From Caprimulgus europaeus (taxonomy: Eukaryota; Chordata; Aves; Caprimulgiformes; Caprimulgidae), in NCBI GenBank assembly GCA_907165065.1, contig OU015542.1, positions 1,329,001-1,393,000 on the forward strand: a stretch of DNA of 64,000 nt. The letters run 5' to 3'. Shown piece by piece: positions 23,213 to 34,266 of this stretch; the first letter of the stretch is position 1, and each line of letters starts with the position of its first letter. The position numbers and the translations under genes are program-made. The notes under the pieces were generated by a model. That model saw only the letters and a program-made list of their open reading frames with translations. It was not told the origin of the DNA and ran no database searches.

Positions 23213-26200
23213 CCCTCTCAAAAAAGGAGATTCCACTCCTTGGGATCCCCTGGGGCTGCACACAGATCCAGGCTTCCACCGTGTAGCAGGAGACGCTGAG
23301 TGGGGCTCCCCAACCCCACCGGGGCCGCTGGCCGCCCACTCCCAGGCAGCAGACGCGGAGAGGTTGTGGGACCAGCAGGCTGATGTGGCCATGGGCAGCT
23401 GCTGGGCTGCCCAGACGTGTGGCCACAAACCGGTCCCACCACCCCAACAGCCACCGGTTCCCCCTCTTGCGCCAGCACTGATGACAGATAAAGGCACTCA
23501 ACGCTGCGCTTGGCCAACGGGGCCAAGCCCTGGCGCGCATGGGGTGTGCCACCACCCCTCTGACCAGCCACTCCTGCTCCTCACCAAATCCCTCAGGATC
23601 TCCAGCTCTGGCCTGCACTTCCCGGACAGTTGCTGTTTTCAGCGTGAGTGCTTTGGTTGTACCCCAAATCCTGAGGGATTCACTCTGCCCGCTCCCAGGT
23701 GGGGGGACAGGGGGCAGGGGGTGGGGGGACATCGTGGTGGAGCCTTCCTGGGGATGGTTTGCATCCCATGGAGGGCAGGAGATGGGATGTCGCAGCTTCC
23801 CAGCTCATTTACATCGCATCCCGAGGCTGCAAGCCTCCCTTCGTTGAGCCAGTGCATCCCGGCCACCACCGTCCTCTTCCAGCTGGAAACCCTTGGCAAC
23901 ACCATCCCAAAAAAATAGGGGGAATCCTGGCATTAAGAGCAGGATTCTCTGCTGGAGAGATTCTCTGTGGAGAGGGGGTGGGACGGCTCCTTGTCCCCAC
24001 GCTGCTGTTTCCAGGGCAAACCCAGGTCCAGGGATGGAAAGGTGAGCAGCCGGTGAGCAGAGGGTGTTATTTAACTCGCTGTCCTGGGTATTTCATTCAG
24101 TGGCTTTTACCTTTGACAAATGGGTCTCCGGGGGCAGGGGGAAGAGACAGGCGATAAATCCCAGTGGGACTCCAGCCAGGGCCGGGCACAACTGGAAAGG
24201 CATCGGGTAAGGGCTCGGGGGCTGCACGCTTGCTGCACGCTTGGGTGTTAACCCTTCCTCTGAGGAGGGCTGAGTCCTCTGTTCCCTTCCCAGCAGCAGT
24301 CTCTGCCTCTCGAGGGACAGGCTGGCACCTCTCAGCCTTGAGTTTTGGGGAGAGTGTACTTGTGCTTGCTTGCGCTCGTTTACGTGCTCACTTGCTCCTT
24401 TCCACTTCCCCGAGGTGCCCGTTCCTCTCCTCTGCCCACAGCCAGCCTGGCATGGCTTGCACGGTCTCGGGATTTAATTTTGAGGAGCCAGATGGGGTCC
24501 CTCATGCTGGGCTGGGGACACTGGGGGGTGTCTGTCCTGGGAGAGCAGGGACATGCCAGTGGGATCAACACTTGCAGGGAGGTGGCAGTTCCCTGTCCCT
24601 CTCCCTGTGATGACAAAGGACATTCTGTCTTTTCTTGTCCCCCGGGGGTTACGCAGGATAACCCCAGGGTGAGAACCAGTCCCGCCGAGGCAGGGCAGGA
24701 TGTGGCAGCTCCATGTAATGAGGCAATAGCTGAGCCCCTGCCTGGTGCCCCCAAGCCTTGTGGGAACGAGCTCTGAGCCCCAAACATCTCCAGCATGGAT
24801 GGAGACTGGGGTGGGTACTGGGCATGGCCAAGGGGTGCCCTGCGGTTACGCCACAGCTGAGCCCCAGGGTGCTGGATGCTGGTGTGGCCACTGCTCGCTT
24901 GGCCACCCGAGCGAGCAAGTGCATGGGGCCGTCCCTGCCTTTAGCAGCAGTGAGCTGGCCTTGAGGGCAATGGGAAGCGCCAGGGCCAGATCCAGACGGA
25001 CAATGGTCCTTTTTCTGCCCAGCCATGGGGTGGGCACACGTGCAGGGTGCCGGATGTGCCCCGATGGTGCCAAGCCCTCCCCAAGTGCAGCCACAGCACC
25101 CGCTCACCCCTGGGGCACAGCCACATCATGGCAGGATGAGACCCTGTGGGTGGCAGCACCCCCTGCCTCCCCCCTTGGGGACACCCAAAGTCCTGGCACA
25201 GCCAGTGGAACCAAGGAGGAGGCGACAGGCCGGCGGCAGTGTGTGGCTCCGTGTTTAATTGCGCTGAGAGCCGGGGAGCACAAATATTGCTGCCATTAAG
25301 GCCATAAAAGCCATTTAGATATGGCAGGCGGGAGGTGGCTGTGGGGTGGATGGAGAGGAGCTGACAGAGTGCTGCTGGGACACTCCGGGGAGCAGACAGC
25401 GGGTCGGGGGTGTGGGGCTGAGCCCCCCGCAGCGCTCCCCACTCCAAGGTGAGCTCTGGCTGAGGGGGGTGACAGCCCAGCCGTGAGCTGTCTGGAGGGA
25501 GGTGGATGGTGGCTGGGGAGAGGTGGCCCCACAAGGAGGAGAGGTGCCACCACCCAGGGACGGCCATGGCCACCCGGCCAGCAGCACCCCAACACCCCAT
25601 CTCCCACCACCGCTGGTGCTGGTTTGCGGGGCCAGGCTGGGCTGGGTGCTGGTGGTGGTGTGGCGGTGAGGGGGAGTGAAGGGGCTGGGAGCAGGGACAG
25701 TGGTGACAGTGTCCCCGCTGAGGCCGGCATGGCAGATGTAGACAAACGGTCGCCTTGTTCTGGGCGCTGGCAGGCAGCGAGGCTGAATGGCTCCTCTGTG
25801 CTGCTGCAAGTGGGTGGGGAGGAGGGAGGCTCGGGGTGGCAACGGGCACCAGGGGCCTGTCCCCAGGGGAGCCGGGCAGTGCCCGGCCGTAGCCCCAGGT
25901 CCCTGCGCCAGCACCCCTCATTGCTCTCTCCGTTCTTCCCTCTTCCCAAGCCAGTGACACGGGGCTGTGGTCCCGGTGATGCCATAAAGGCCACAGCTGG
26001 TGGGGAGGCTTTGGAAAAGCTGGAGTTTGTGGGGAGCTGCCTGGGACGAGTTTATTCCATGTCGGAGCAGCATCGGCACCCTCGCCCCACACCACCCACA
26101 CCCAGGCCAGCCCCGGAGAGGAGAGGGCCGGCTCGCCAAGAGCAGCTTAAGCAAAGGAAAAGGTGAAGCTTGGGGGGCAATGTGGCATGTGGGGAGCGGC

Positions 26201-28209
26201 TCTATGGGGCAAAGTGCTGGGGGGTGCATGGGGATGGGTGTTTGCACCCACAGAGGGTGTGCAAGGGGATGAGGGGGGTAAGAAGGGTCGTGGATGTGTG
26301 AAATTGGGTGTGTGGAAAAATAAGCGTGGCTGTGGGCAGGAGGAGCAAGCGGCTGGTGGGTGCACCTCATGTAGGGTGGTTATAGGGCTTTGGCCGTCAA
26401 GGAATCAGCTCCTCTAAGGAAAGAACAAAAGAGGCCTCACGAATGTCCCCAGGGACCAGGGGACATGGGGACAGGGCTGCAGAGCCATGGGGCCCCAGCC
26501 ATCCCAGGGGGTGACCTGGTGGGAAATGGCCAGTGTGGCTGCGTCCTCCGGCTGGGAATTTCAACCGGCCGGCTGAGAGCTGGCGCCACGGCTGCCCCGC
26601 GTTAATGGGAGCCCCAGGAAAACCGCCGCGATCACCGCACCGCTCCTGGTGAGCTATTAATAATTAAGCCACTCGCTTAAGGCAAAGTCAATAGAGTAAC
26701 CGGGGTGGGAACTGTTTGCCAGAACCACCCCGGGGGAGCCAGCCTGGGTGGAGCGAGACTCCCTCTTGGCACCCCAGCACGTGGGGACGGGGCGCTGCAC
26801 TGCCCGGGGGGGGATGGCGGGGTCCCCACCGAGGGGTGGGTTAATGGTGTCCGCTCGCTCGCTCCGGTGGGGCTGATGCCAGCGCTGGCGGTGCTGTGCC
26901 TGTGGCACGGTGACACCAACAACCTGCAAGCTGCTGGGATGCAGCTTCGCTCCTGACCAGTGTCACCCACGCAGGCGGGTGTCCCATCTGCCGCTGCCTG
27001 GATCTTGCTGGTGGCTTTTCCAGGTGGTGCCAAGGCTGGCACTGTGGATGGTGGCCATGGTGGCATGACAGTGGCCACGGTGTAAGGCCAAAGCCTGGCT
27101 GCCCCCGGGCATGTCGAACCCTCTGGGCTTCACACAAGGGCTGCAATTTTGGGGTAGGGACAGAGCCACCTGCTTCCCTGTGGTTACACCGTGTACCCCC
27201 TGTACACCCCCATATCCTGCCATTCCTGACACGCTGGCCCACAGCTCCGAAATCTGGCTGGGAAGAGGCTGGATGTGGCCAGCCCTGCCTGACCCGGTGG
27301 TCCAAGCTGCAGGGCAAGTGGGGAGCATTTGGGCGAGCTTGGGTGAGCTTGGGCGCACTCTTGGAGTGCCACCAGCTGCCCCCACCCCATCGGCATCCCC
27401 TGGCTGCCGCACTGCGTGCCAGGACGAGCTGTGCCCAGCACCCGGCCGCAGCCTCGGGCTCCGGTTGCATTTTCCATTCATTATTCATCGAGTTGGAAAT
27501 CTCAGCACAGGAGGCGATCCGGGGGGGCTGGAGAGAGGGGGAGGCAGATGGGAGCGTTGAGCCAAGCTCGCCGAGCCCCCGGCACACTGCACACCAGCCT
27601 GGTAACATTTTCCACTTGGGGTTTAGCTCAGAAATCTCAGGGGGGCTTTACTGCGCGGGGTCTAAAACGCGGGCGGGTGTAAATCGTGGCTCTCCCAGCC
27701 GGTGTTTCCTCTCTCGGAATTATTTGCCAGAGCGATAAGGCTCCGAGGGAGTGATGCTGTGGTGGGGACGGGGGGCTGGTGGGTTATTTTTGGGGGTGTT
27801 ACCCAGTGGGTAGCCGGGAGCGTGGCCAGCCTTGGCTAGAGGATGCCTGGGAGCCGGAGTGGAGCAGCCAGAGTGAGCAGGAGCACGCAGAGACGGTGCT
27901 GCTCCCACAGCTGCTGACCGGGCTGCAAGGCTGGGGGTCCCCACGGGGCTTTGCCCCCCCCCAGCTCAGGGGTGCTCCCAGACTCTGGGCTATGTTCTTA
28001 GTCCCCCAGCAGCCGGTGCCACGGTCATGGGTGCTGCGTCCCCTTGTCCTGCCGCAGAGGACATCCCTGCTGCAATGCGGTGGCTGGCGCGTCCGAGCTG
28101 CCGGTGGCCCCGTGTCCTGGGCCGTGGCGAGCGGTGACAGCGAGTGGCTGAGGAGGTGCTGCTGGAGGACAGGGGTGGCCTGGGGAGGTGGCCGGGCTGG
28201 GGATGGGGG

Positions 28210-29330
28210 CTTCCTGCTGTGGGGGAATGTACAGGTATGTGCATGCGTGTGCCTGCATGTGTGTGCGTGCATGTGCAGGTGTGTTTGCATGTGTGCATGC
28301 ATGAGTGTGTGTCTGTTGGGGGGATGCATGAGTGCATACATGTGAGTATGTCCTTGTGCATGCATGTGGATGCATGAACATGCACAGGTGTGTGTCTGTG
28401 TCCCTGTGTGTGTCCATGTGTACATGCACATGTATGTATGTATGTATGTGTCTGGATGTTTGTGTGCATGTTGGCATGTGTATATCTGGATGTGGATGCA
28501 TGTGCATGTACAGATATGCGTGTGTGTCTGTGTGTGTGTACACAGGCATGCATGAGGATTTGTAATGTGCATGTGTGTACATGTATGTGCCCGTGATCCT
28601 CCGTGTGTACAGATGTGTGTGCGAGGAGGAGGGGTGCTTGTCTGCCTCTGTGTGTACATGCGTGTGTCTGTGTCCTTGTCCAGGAGGGGGGATGCATGAG
28701 TACACGTGTGTGTATGTCCCCATGCATGCATGTGGATCCATGAACATGCACAGATGTGTGTGTCTGTGTCCTTGTGTGTATGTGCATGGATATGTGTCCC
28801 CACATGTACATGTATGTGTGTCTGGATGTGTGTGCACATGCGTGTGCCTGCATGTGGATGCATGAGCATGTACAGACATGCATGTGCATCTGTGTCCTTG
28901 TGGGCACATGTGAGGATGTGTAGATGTGCATGTGTGTACATGTATGTGTCTGTGACCCTCTGTGCATAGATGGGTGTGTGGGGAGGGCGGTGCTTGTGTC
29001 CCTGTGTGTGTGCACGTGTGTGCATGCATTTGTGTGTATCCTTGTTGGGGGATGCGTGGCTGCACATGTGTGTATGTCCCTGTGCATATACACGGATGTT
29101 TATATGTGGATGCATGAACATGCACAGTTGTGTATCCACATGTGCACGCAGACATGAACGCACTCAGGTGTGCGTCTGTGTCCCTGTGTGCGTGTCCATG
29201 CATGTGTGTGTGTCCCCACATGTATGTGCACACACATGCATGCTTGTGCCTGAGTGTTTGTGTACATGTGTGTGACCTCAAGCTGTGTGCTTGCACATGC
29301 GTGTGCAGTTGTGAACATGTGTGTGTGTGT
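28210..29330. repeat. TG-rich minisatellite with about 364-bp higher-order period
   Basis: TGTGTGCATG-type repeats. Marker strings GGATGCATGAGT (near 28322), GATGCATGAGTA (near 28691) and GATGCGTGGCTG (near 29051) recur about 360-368 bp apart, each followed by TGTATGTCC...GCATG and GAACATGCACAG. At least three higher-order copies are present. Long Cys/His-rich frames here are artefacts. Confidence 0.88.
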
Positions 29331-29832
29331 TTGGGGTTCCCATCCTGCACCAGACCTGCTTTGTCCTGCAGATCTGTGTCCCCCTGGCCCCCACTCTGAG
29401 CCACCCAAAGGTGCAGGTGCCATGACCCCATGGCTGGTGGCACCGGAGGGGCTGGTGGGTGTCGCAGCGGCTGATCGTGCCCCACCTGCCGTAGCTCCTG
29501 ATCCTGGGAGGTTTTCTCGGGAAGTGGGATCCCAGCCGCCCTTGGGCCAAGGAGTCATGTTGGGTTTCCTCAAGGCGGGCAAAGGCTGCGCAGGGCGGGC
29601 AGAGCTGCTGCTCTTTGGCCACCAATCCATTGTGCCCATGGCCAGAGACACACCTGGTGCTGGCTCGTGTCCCTTCTGCCAGTGCCAGGGCAGAAAAGCC
29701 TGGTGAGATGCTTCCCGGGACTTCCTGTGTCCATGTGATGTCCCTGTGCCTTATCTGCTTGATTTGAGTCACACCGTCCACCTGCTCCTCGGTGCTAACG
29801 TCTCTCCTCTCCGTTGAACATAGGTGACCAGG

Positions 29833-32463
29833 ATGCTGCACCATGGGAAGCACTGGAAGTCCATGTGCAAGGGACTCGTCTTGGGGACCCTCCTGACCAG
29901 CTTCATGCTGCTGCTCTACTCCTACGCCGTTCCTCCGCTGCAAGTCAGCGTGACAGAGTGAGTGTGGGGTCCCCACATGTCCCCCCGGCCAGCTTGGCCA
30001 CTGTATTTCACACTGGGCACCCTCAACTAGAGATGGTCCTGGGTATTTCCAGGCTCTGGTGGCTTCACACTGAGATCTCCCCTTCCTACACTCTCTTGTT
30101 GGAGACTGCGCCCTGTCCCTATGGGTGGGAGGGGAATCATCAACTGATTTGGGTTGGAAGGGACCTTGAAGGTCATCCAGTTCCAACCTCCCTGCCATGA
30201 TGAGCAGGGACACCTTCCACTTGACCAGCGAACCCCAAAGGCATCACGGGACATGTCCCCTAGTAGCCAGGAGCAGCAGGCAGAGCCTTGGTGGTTATTC
30301 GGGTTCTCTTTATCAAGAGTTTGTCCTTCAAGATCAACCAGAGCGCTGCCACGTGCCAGCTCTCACCCACAGAGGTGGGCACGGGTGGGTTGAAAGCTCT
30401 CTGCTGCCCGTCATGATAAAGCCAGTGCTCAGCAGGGCTCAGCTACTGGCCATCCCTCCTGGCATTGAATTTATCTCCAAGATTATAAATGAGATTTGCC
30501 AGCGGGTGTTTCATCATCTACCCATGCTCCCCTGCGCTGCTGGGTGGGAGCCTTATCAAGGATCAACTTTGCAACTTCATTAACGGTGTCCAAAGTCACT
30601 CGACACTGTGGCCTCTGCTTCCTGCTCCAGGCATCTCAGATAACACTGGAGTTGTTCCCGGTGCTCCCACGAGCTCCTCTGCGGGGCCACGCTCTACAAT
30701 TATTTCCCTCTTTCTTCTGGTGCTGGATCCTTCACGACTCCTACAAGGGGTTGAGAGCTTCCAGACTTCCCAAGAACATTACCAGCTCCTGTCTGCAGAG
30801 TTACGGCCACCTAGAGCTTGTCTCAATGCACATCTCAACATCTCCTGCCCCAGGGCCACCACAGCTGTGCCTATGGGGAGGGACGGGGACACCCAACTCA
30901 GGCAGCACCGATGCTGATGGGAGCTGACCACTGTGAAGACCCCTGTAGCAGCATGTCCTCGGTAGCTGGGGTTATCCAGGGGGTAAATGAGCTTGGTTTG
31001 GTGGCTTGGAGGTGCACCTGATGCTGGGGGCCTCATGGGAGCAGTGGGCTCTGCCCAAAGCTGAGGGGCTTCTGATGGGTGGGTGCCCTGGTCCTGCTGA
31101 GCACGTGGCTGAGGGCGAAGGGGGCTCTGCACAAAGCCAGGCTTGTCTCTGCCAGGGAGCCTGGGGGACAGAGCACCCACCCACAGGTCCAGCACCCACC
31201 CACAGGTCCAGCACCCATTCCAGGTCAAGAGAAAATGTCCAAGCCTTCATGGTGGCTGAGCCACATTGGCTGAGCTGCCCTCACCATGGTGTCCTGTCTC
31301 TTCTCCCCACCAGGATCCCCATCCTCTCCTCCTGCTCCTCCAACCAACCCCCTGGCAGGTCACTGGCAGTGGCCAACGGCACGGGCAGCCCTTTGGGACA
31401 GAGCTGCCAACCCAAGGTGAACATCATGTTCATGAAGACCCACAAGACAGCCAGCAGCACCATCCTCAACATCCTCTTCCGCTTTGGGGAGAAGCATGGC
31501 TTGAAATTCGCCTTCCCCAACGGCCGCAATGATTTCTACTACCCGTCCTACTTCGAGCGCAGCCAGGTGCAGCACTACCGGCCGGGCGCGTGCTTCAACA
31601 TCATCTGCAACCACATGCGCTTCCACTACGAGGAGGTGCGCAAGCTCCTGCCGGCTGACGCCACCTTCGTGACGGTGCTGCGGGATCCTGCCTACCTCTT
31701 TGAGTCCTCTTTCCACTACTTTGGGCGCGTCATCCCCCTCACCTGGAAGCTGACGGGGGAGGACAAGCTGGCAGAGTTTCTCCGGGACCCCTGGCACTAC
31801 TACGACCCCAATGGGTTCAACGCTCACTACCTCCAAAACCTCCTCTTCTTTGATTTGGGCTATGACAACAACATGAACCCAAACAGCCCACTGGTAGAGG
31901 AGCACATCCAGGAGATAGATCGTCGTTTCCACCTCGTCATGTTGCTCGAGTACTTTGATGAGTCCCTGGTGCTGCTGAAGGACTTGCTGTGCTGGCAGCT
32001 GGAGGATGTCCTCTACTTTAAGCTCAATGCCCGGAAGGGCTCCACCATCTCCCGGCTGGCACCTGAGCTCTACGAGAAGGCCACCTCCTGGAACCTCATT
32101 GATGCCAAACTCTACCGCTACTTTAATGCCACGTTCTGGCGTAAAGTGGAAGCCTACGGGAGGGAGCGGATGGCAAAGGATGTAGCTGAGCTACAGCGGG
32201 AGAACGAGAAGATGAAGAGCATCTGCATCGATGGGGGACATGCCGTGGATGCCAGTGCCATTCAAGAGTCCTCCATGCAACCCTGGCAGCCACTGGGGGA
32301 GAAGTCCATCCTGGGCTATAACTTGAAGAAGAAGATCAACAAGAAGCACCGGAAGCTGTGCCGCAAGATGCTGACACCCGAAATCCAGTACCTGACCGAT
32401 CTGGGGGTCAACCTCTGGGTCACCAAGCTGTGGAGCCGCGTGCGGGACTTCCTGAAGTGGTAG
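29833..32463 (+). CDS. GAL3ST1: Galactosylceramide sulfotransferase
   Basis: Two coding exons, 29833-29957 and 31314-32463, give 424 aa (human 423). The Golgi type II enzyme transfers sulfate from PAPS to the 3-OH of galactose in galactosylceramide, making sulfatide for myelin and other membranes. A short cytosolic tail is followed by a signal-anchor helix (about residues 13-33, GLVLGTLLTSFMLLLYSYAV). The 5'-phosphosulfate loop KTHKTASST lies at 83-91 and the 3'-phosphate motif around R165 to S173 (VLRDPAYLFESS). Two N-glycosylation sites are seen, NGT at 63 and NAT at 313, matching the two known in mammals. The end TPEIQYLTDLGVNLWVTKLW is highly conserved. The start at 29833 gives a protein aligned with human from Met1. 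The acceptor just upstream implies a 5' non-coding exon. Confidence 0.97.
30134..30230 (-). mobile_element. CR1 LINE terminal fragment in GAL3ST1 intron
   Basis: Reverse-complement CR1 tail: AATCATCAACTGATTTGGGT, TGGAAGGGACCTTGAAGGTC and GGGACACCTTCCACTTGACC. Only the last 100 bp or so of the element is present. Confidence 0.8.
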
Positions 32464-33524
32464 GGGAGGGTGGGCACCCCGCTCTCCCGGGGGAAGAACA
32501 GGTGCTTTCCTTTTTCTTATTCATGGTGTCTTTTGGTTGGACATGAGCAGAACCAGCTGGTGGCTCCGGCACCCAGGAATGTTGAGGGAACCCTCCGTCA
32601 CAACCTGGAGCAGCCGCTGTCACCCACGGGTGGGGAGAGCAGAGTCCCTGCCTCGAGGGGTCACGTGCTGGTGGCTCGGGGGTGGGTTTTTCCAGCAGGA
32701 TCCGCTTCTTCCTTCCCCGCAGAAAGGCCAGAGGAGACGTTCGTGAAGGACGTGGCCTCGTCACAGCGGGAGCAGCCATCCATCACGCGTTGCTGGAGGG
32801 ACACCGTGGCTCGGGCAGCGCGGGCAGGGATGTGCCCGACCAGCAGTGACCCCCCGGGGTGGGCAGACCTGCTGGTGGGGAATCTCCACCCCAAGGGACT
32901 CCTCAGATCACCCTGTTTCCCTCAAGCCCTCATGTTAGGGCTGCATGTCAGAGCCCACTGCATTGCCGAGGCATGGCCCTGCCCATGGGTGTGATGAGCA
33001 CAGCACATTCTTAGCCCACCCATGGGTGTCCATCCATGGCAGACAGTGTCCACACTTGGATTTGGAGAACAGAAAACCAACCCCAAAAGAAAACCAACCC
33101 CTGCTTTATCAACAGGCTCGTGGTCCCCATGGGTGAAGGGTGAAGGTCCTGTCCTGGCCCCCATTGTCCCAGTTAGAGGGCCCCGTGGCCCTGATCCCCA
33201 CAGGGGACGTCCCGGGAGGTCCACGGGGTCTCGTGAGAACCAGCATGGGGAGGAGATGAGGAGTGGGGTCTGGTGGCCACCGTCCCAGTGATGCCATCCC
33301 CCCGGGCAGAGGAGGGAATCTGAGGGCAGGATCTGTCCCCTCCCCATGGTGGTGGGGACAAACCTCGAGGGTCCTGGCCGGGCTGGATGACACCGGCAAT
33401 GCCATGTCCTGCCGAGAGTGGCCCTGGCCAGGCACGGAGGTGGCACTGGTGGCTGAGCCTCCCCAGCAGCCAGGGGACCCCCAGCAGCCCCCGCCCGTGT
33501 TCTGCTCCCTTTGTAAAGACCAGA

Positions 33525-33530
33525 AATAAA
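33525..33530 (+). terminator. GAL3ST1 poly(A) signal
   Basis: AATAAA about 1.06 kb downstream of the GAL3ST1 stop, followed by an A-run and T-rich sequence. Confidence 0.75.
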
Positions 33531-34266
33531 AAAACAATTTTACTTTTGTAAGAAAATGGTCTCTGGCAGTTTGTACCACAGGGGAGGTCCAGCTGCTCTC
33601 CATCCATCTCCTTCTTCCCCAAAGGGTGGAGAGATGGGGACCTTCCCACACTGTTCAGTTCGCCCCCGCACTGGTTGGACTGGGGGAGGTGAGTGCTAGC
33701 ACCCATGTCTGGGTGCAGGAGGGAGGTGGGTGCTCCTTGGTCTTGTCCAGTGTTGGTTCCTGATACCCTCCTGGACCTGCTGGTACAGGTCACCTTGGTG
33801 GAGAGGAGACTTCCTAAACTGAGCCTGTGCTCTGGGGATGTGTGATTGGAGCAAGGGGGCTGGTCAGGAGCTCCTGGTGCCCCCAGGTCACAGCAGGTCT
33901 GTGAGGACCTGGTTTGGGTGGGGTACATGGCTGTTGGCAACAGACTCCCACCTCATGAGCAGCTCCTGGTCTGTCCCAGCCTTGGCTGGAGTCACAGTAC
34001 TGCCCATCTGCCCCCAGGCATGCCTGCTGCTTCGCCTTGCCTTTTGGGAGGGATGTGGAGACCCTTGTGGAGCCCCACCTCCTCCAGCACCCACCACCAT
34101 GGTGACCACAGTGGTCTCATGCCAGGCCCTGGCCACCAAGACCAGGGGAGGTCCTGGCTGGGGAAGCTGGGGATGGAGGAGCACCCTGATGTGCCCAAAC
34201 CCAGCTGAGCTCCTGGGTGCTCTCATCTCCTTTGTGGTGCTGCCACCTGCCCTCTGTGTGTCTCAG

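Larger units (their letters stand above)
20430..29820. other. Long gene-free interval between PES1 and GAL3ST1
   Basis: No coding exon recognised in about 9.4 kb. It probably contains untranslated 5' exon(s) and promoter of GAL3ST1, since the first coding exon is preceded by a splice acceptor (AACATAG before GTGACCAGG). It holds one old CR1, a roughly 60-bp repeat block, a long polypyrimidine tract, several AT-rich islands that look unlike the GC-rich surroundings, and a TG-rich higher-order repeat. Confidence 0.6.

Noticed and set aside
27799..29485. Three overlapping minus frames of 367-486 aa
   Set aside because: Products of the TG-rich higher-order repeat. They read as His/Thr/Cys repeats in every register, with no splice or family support.
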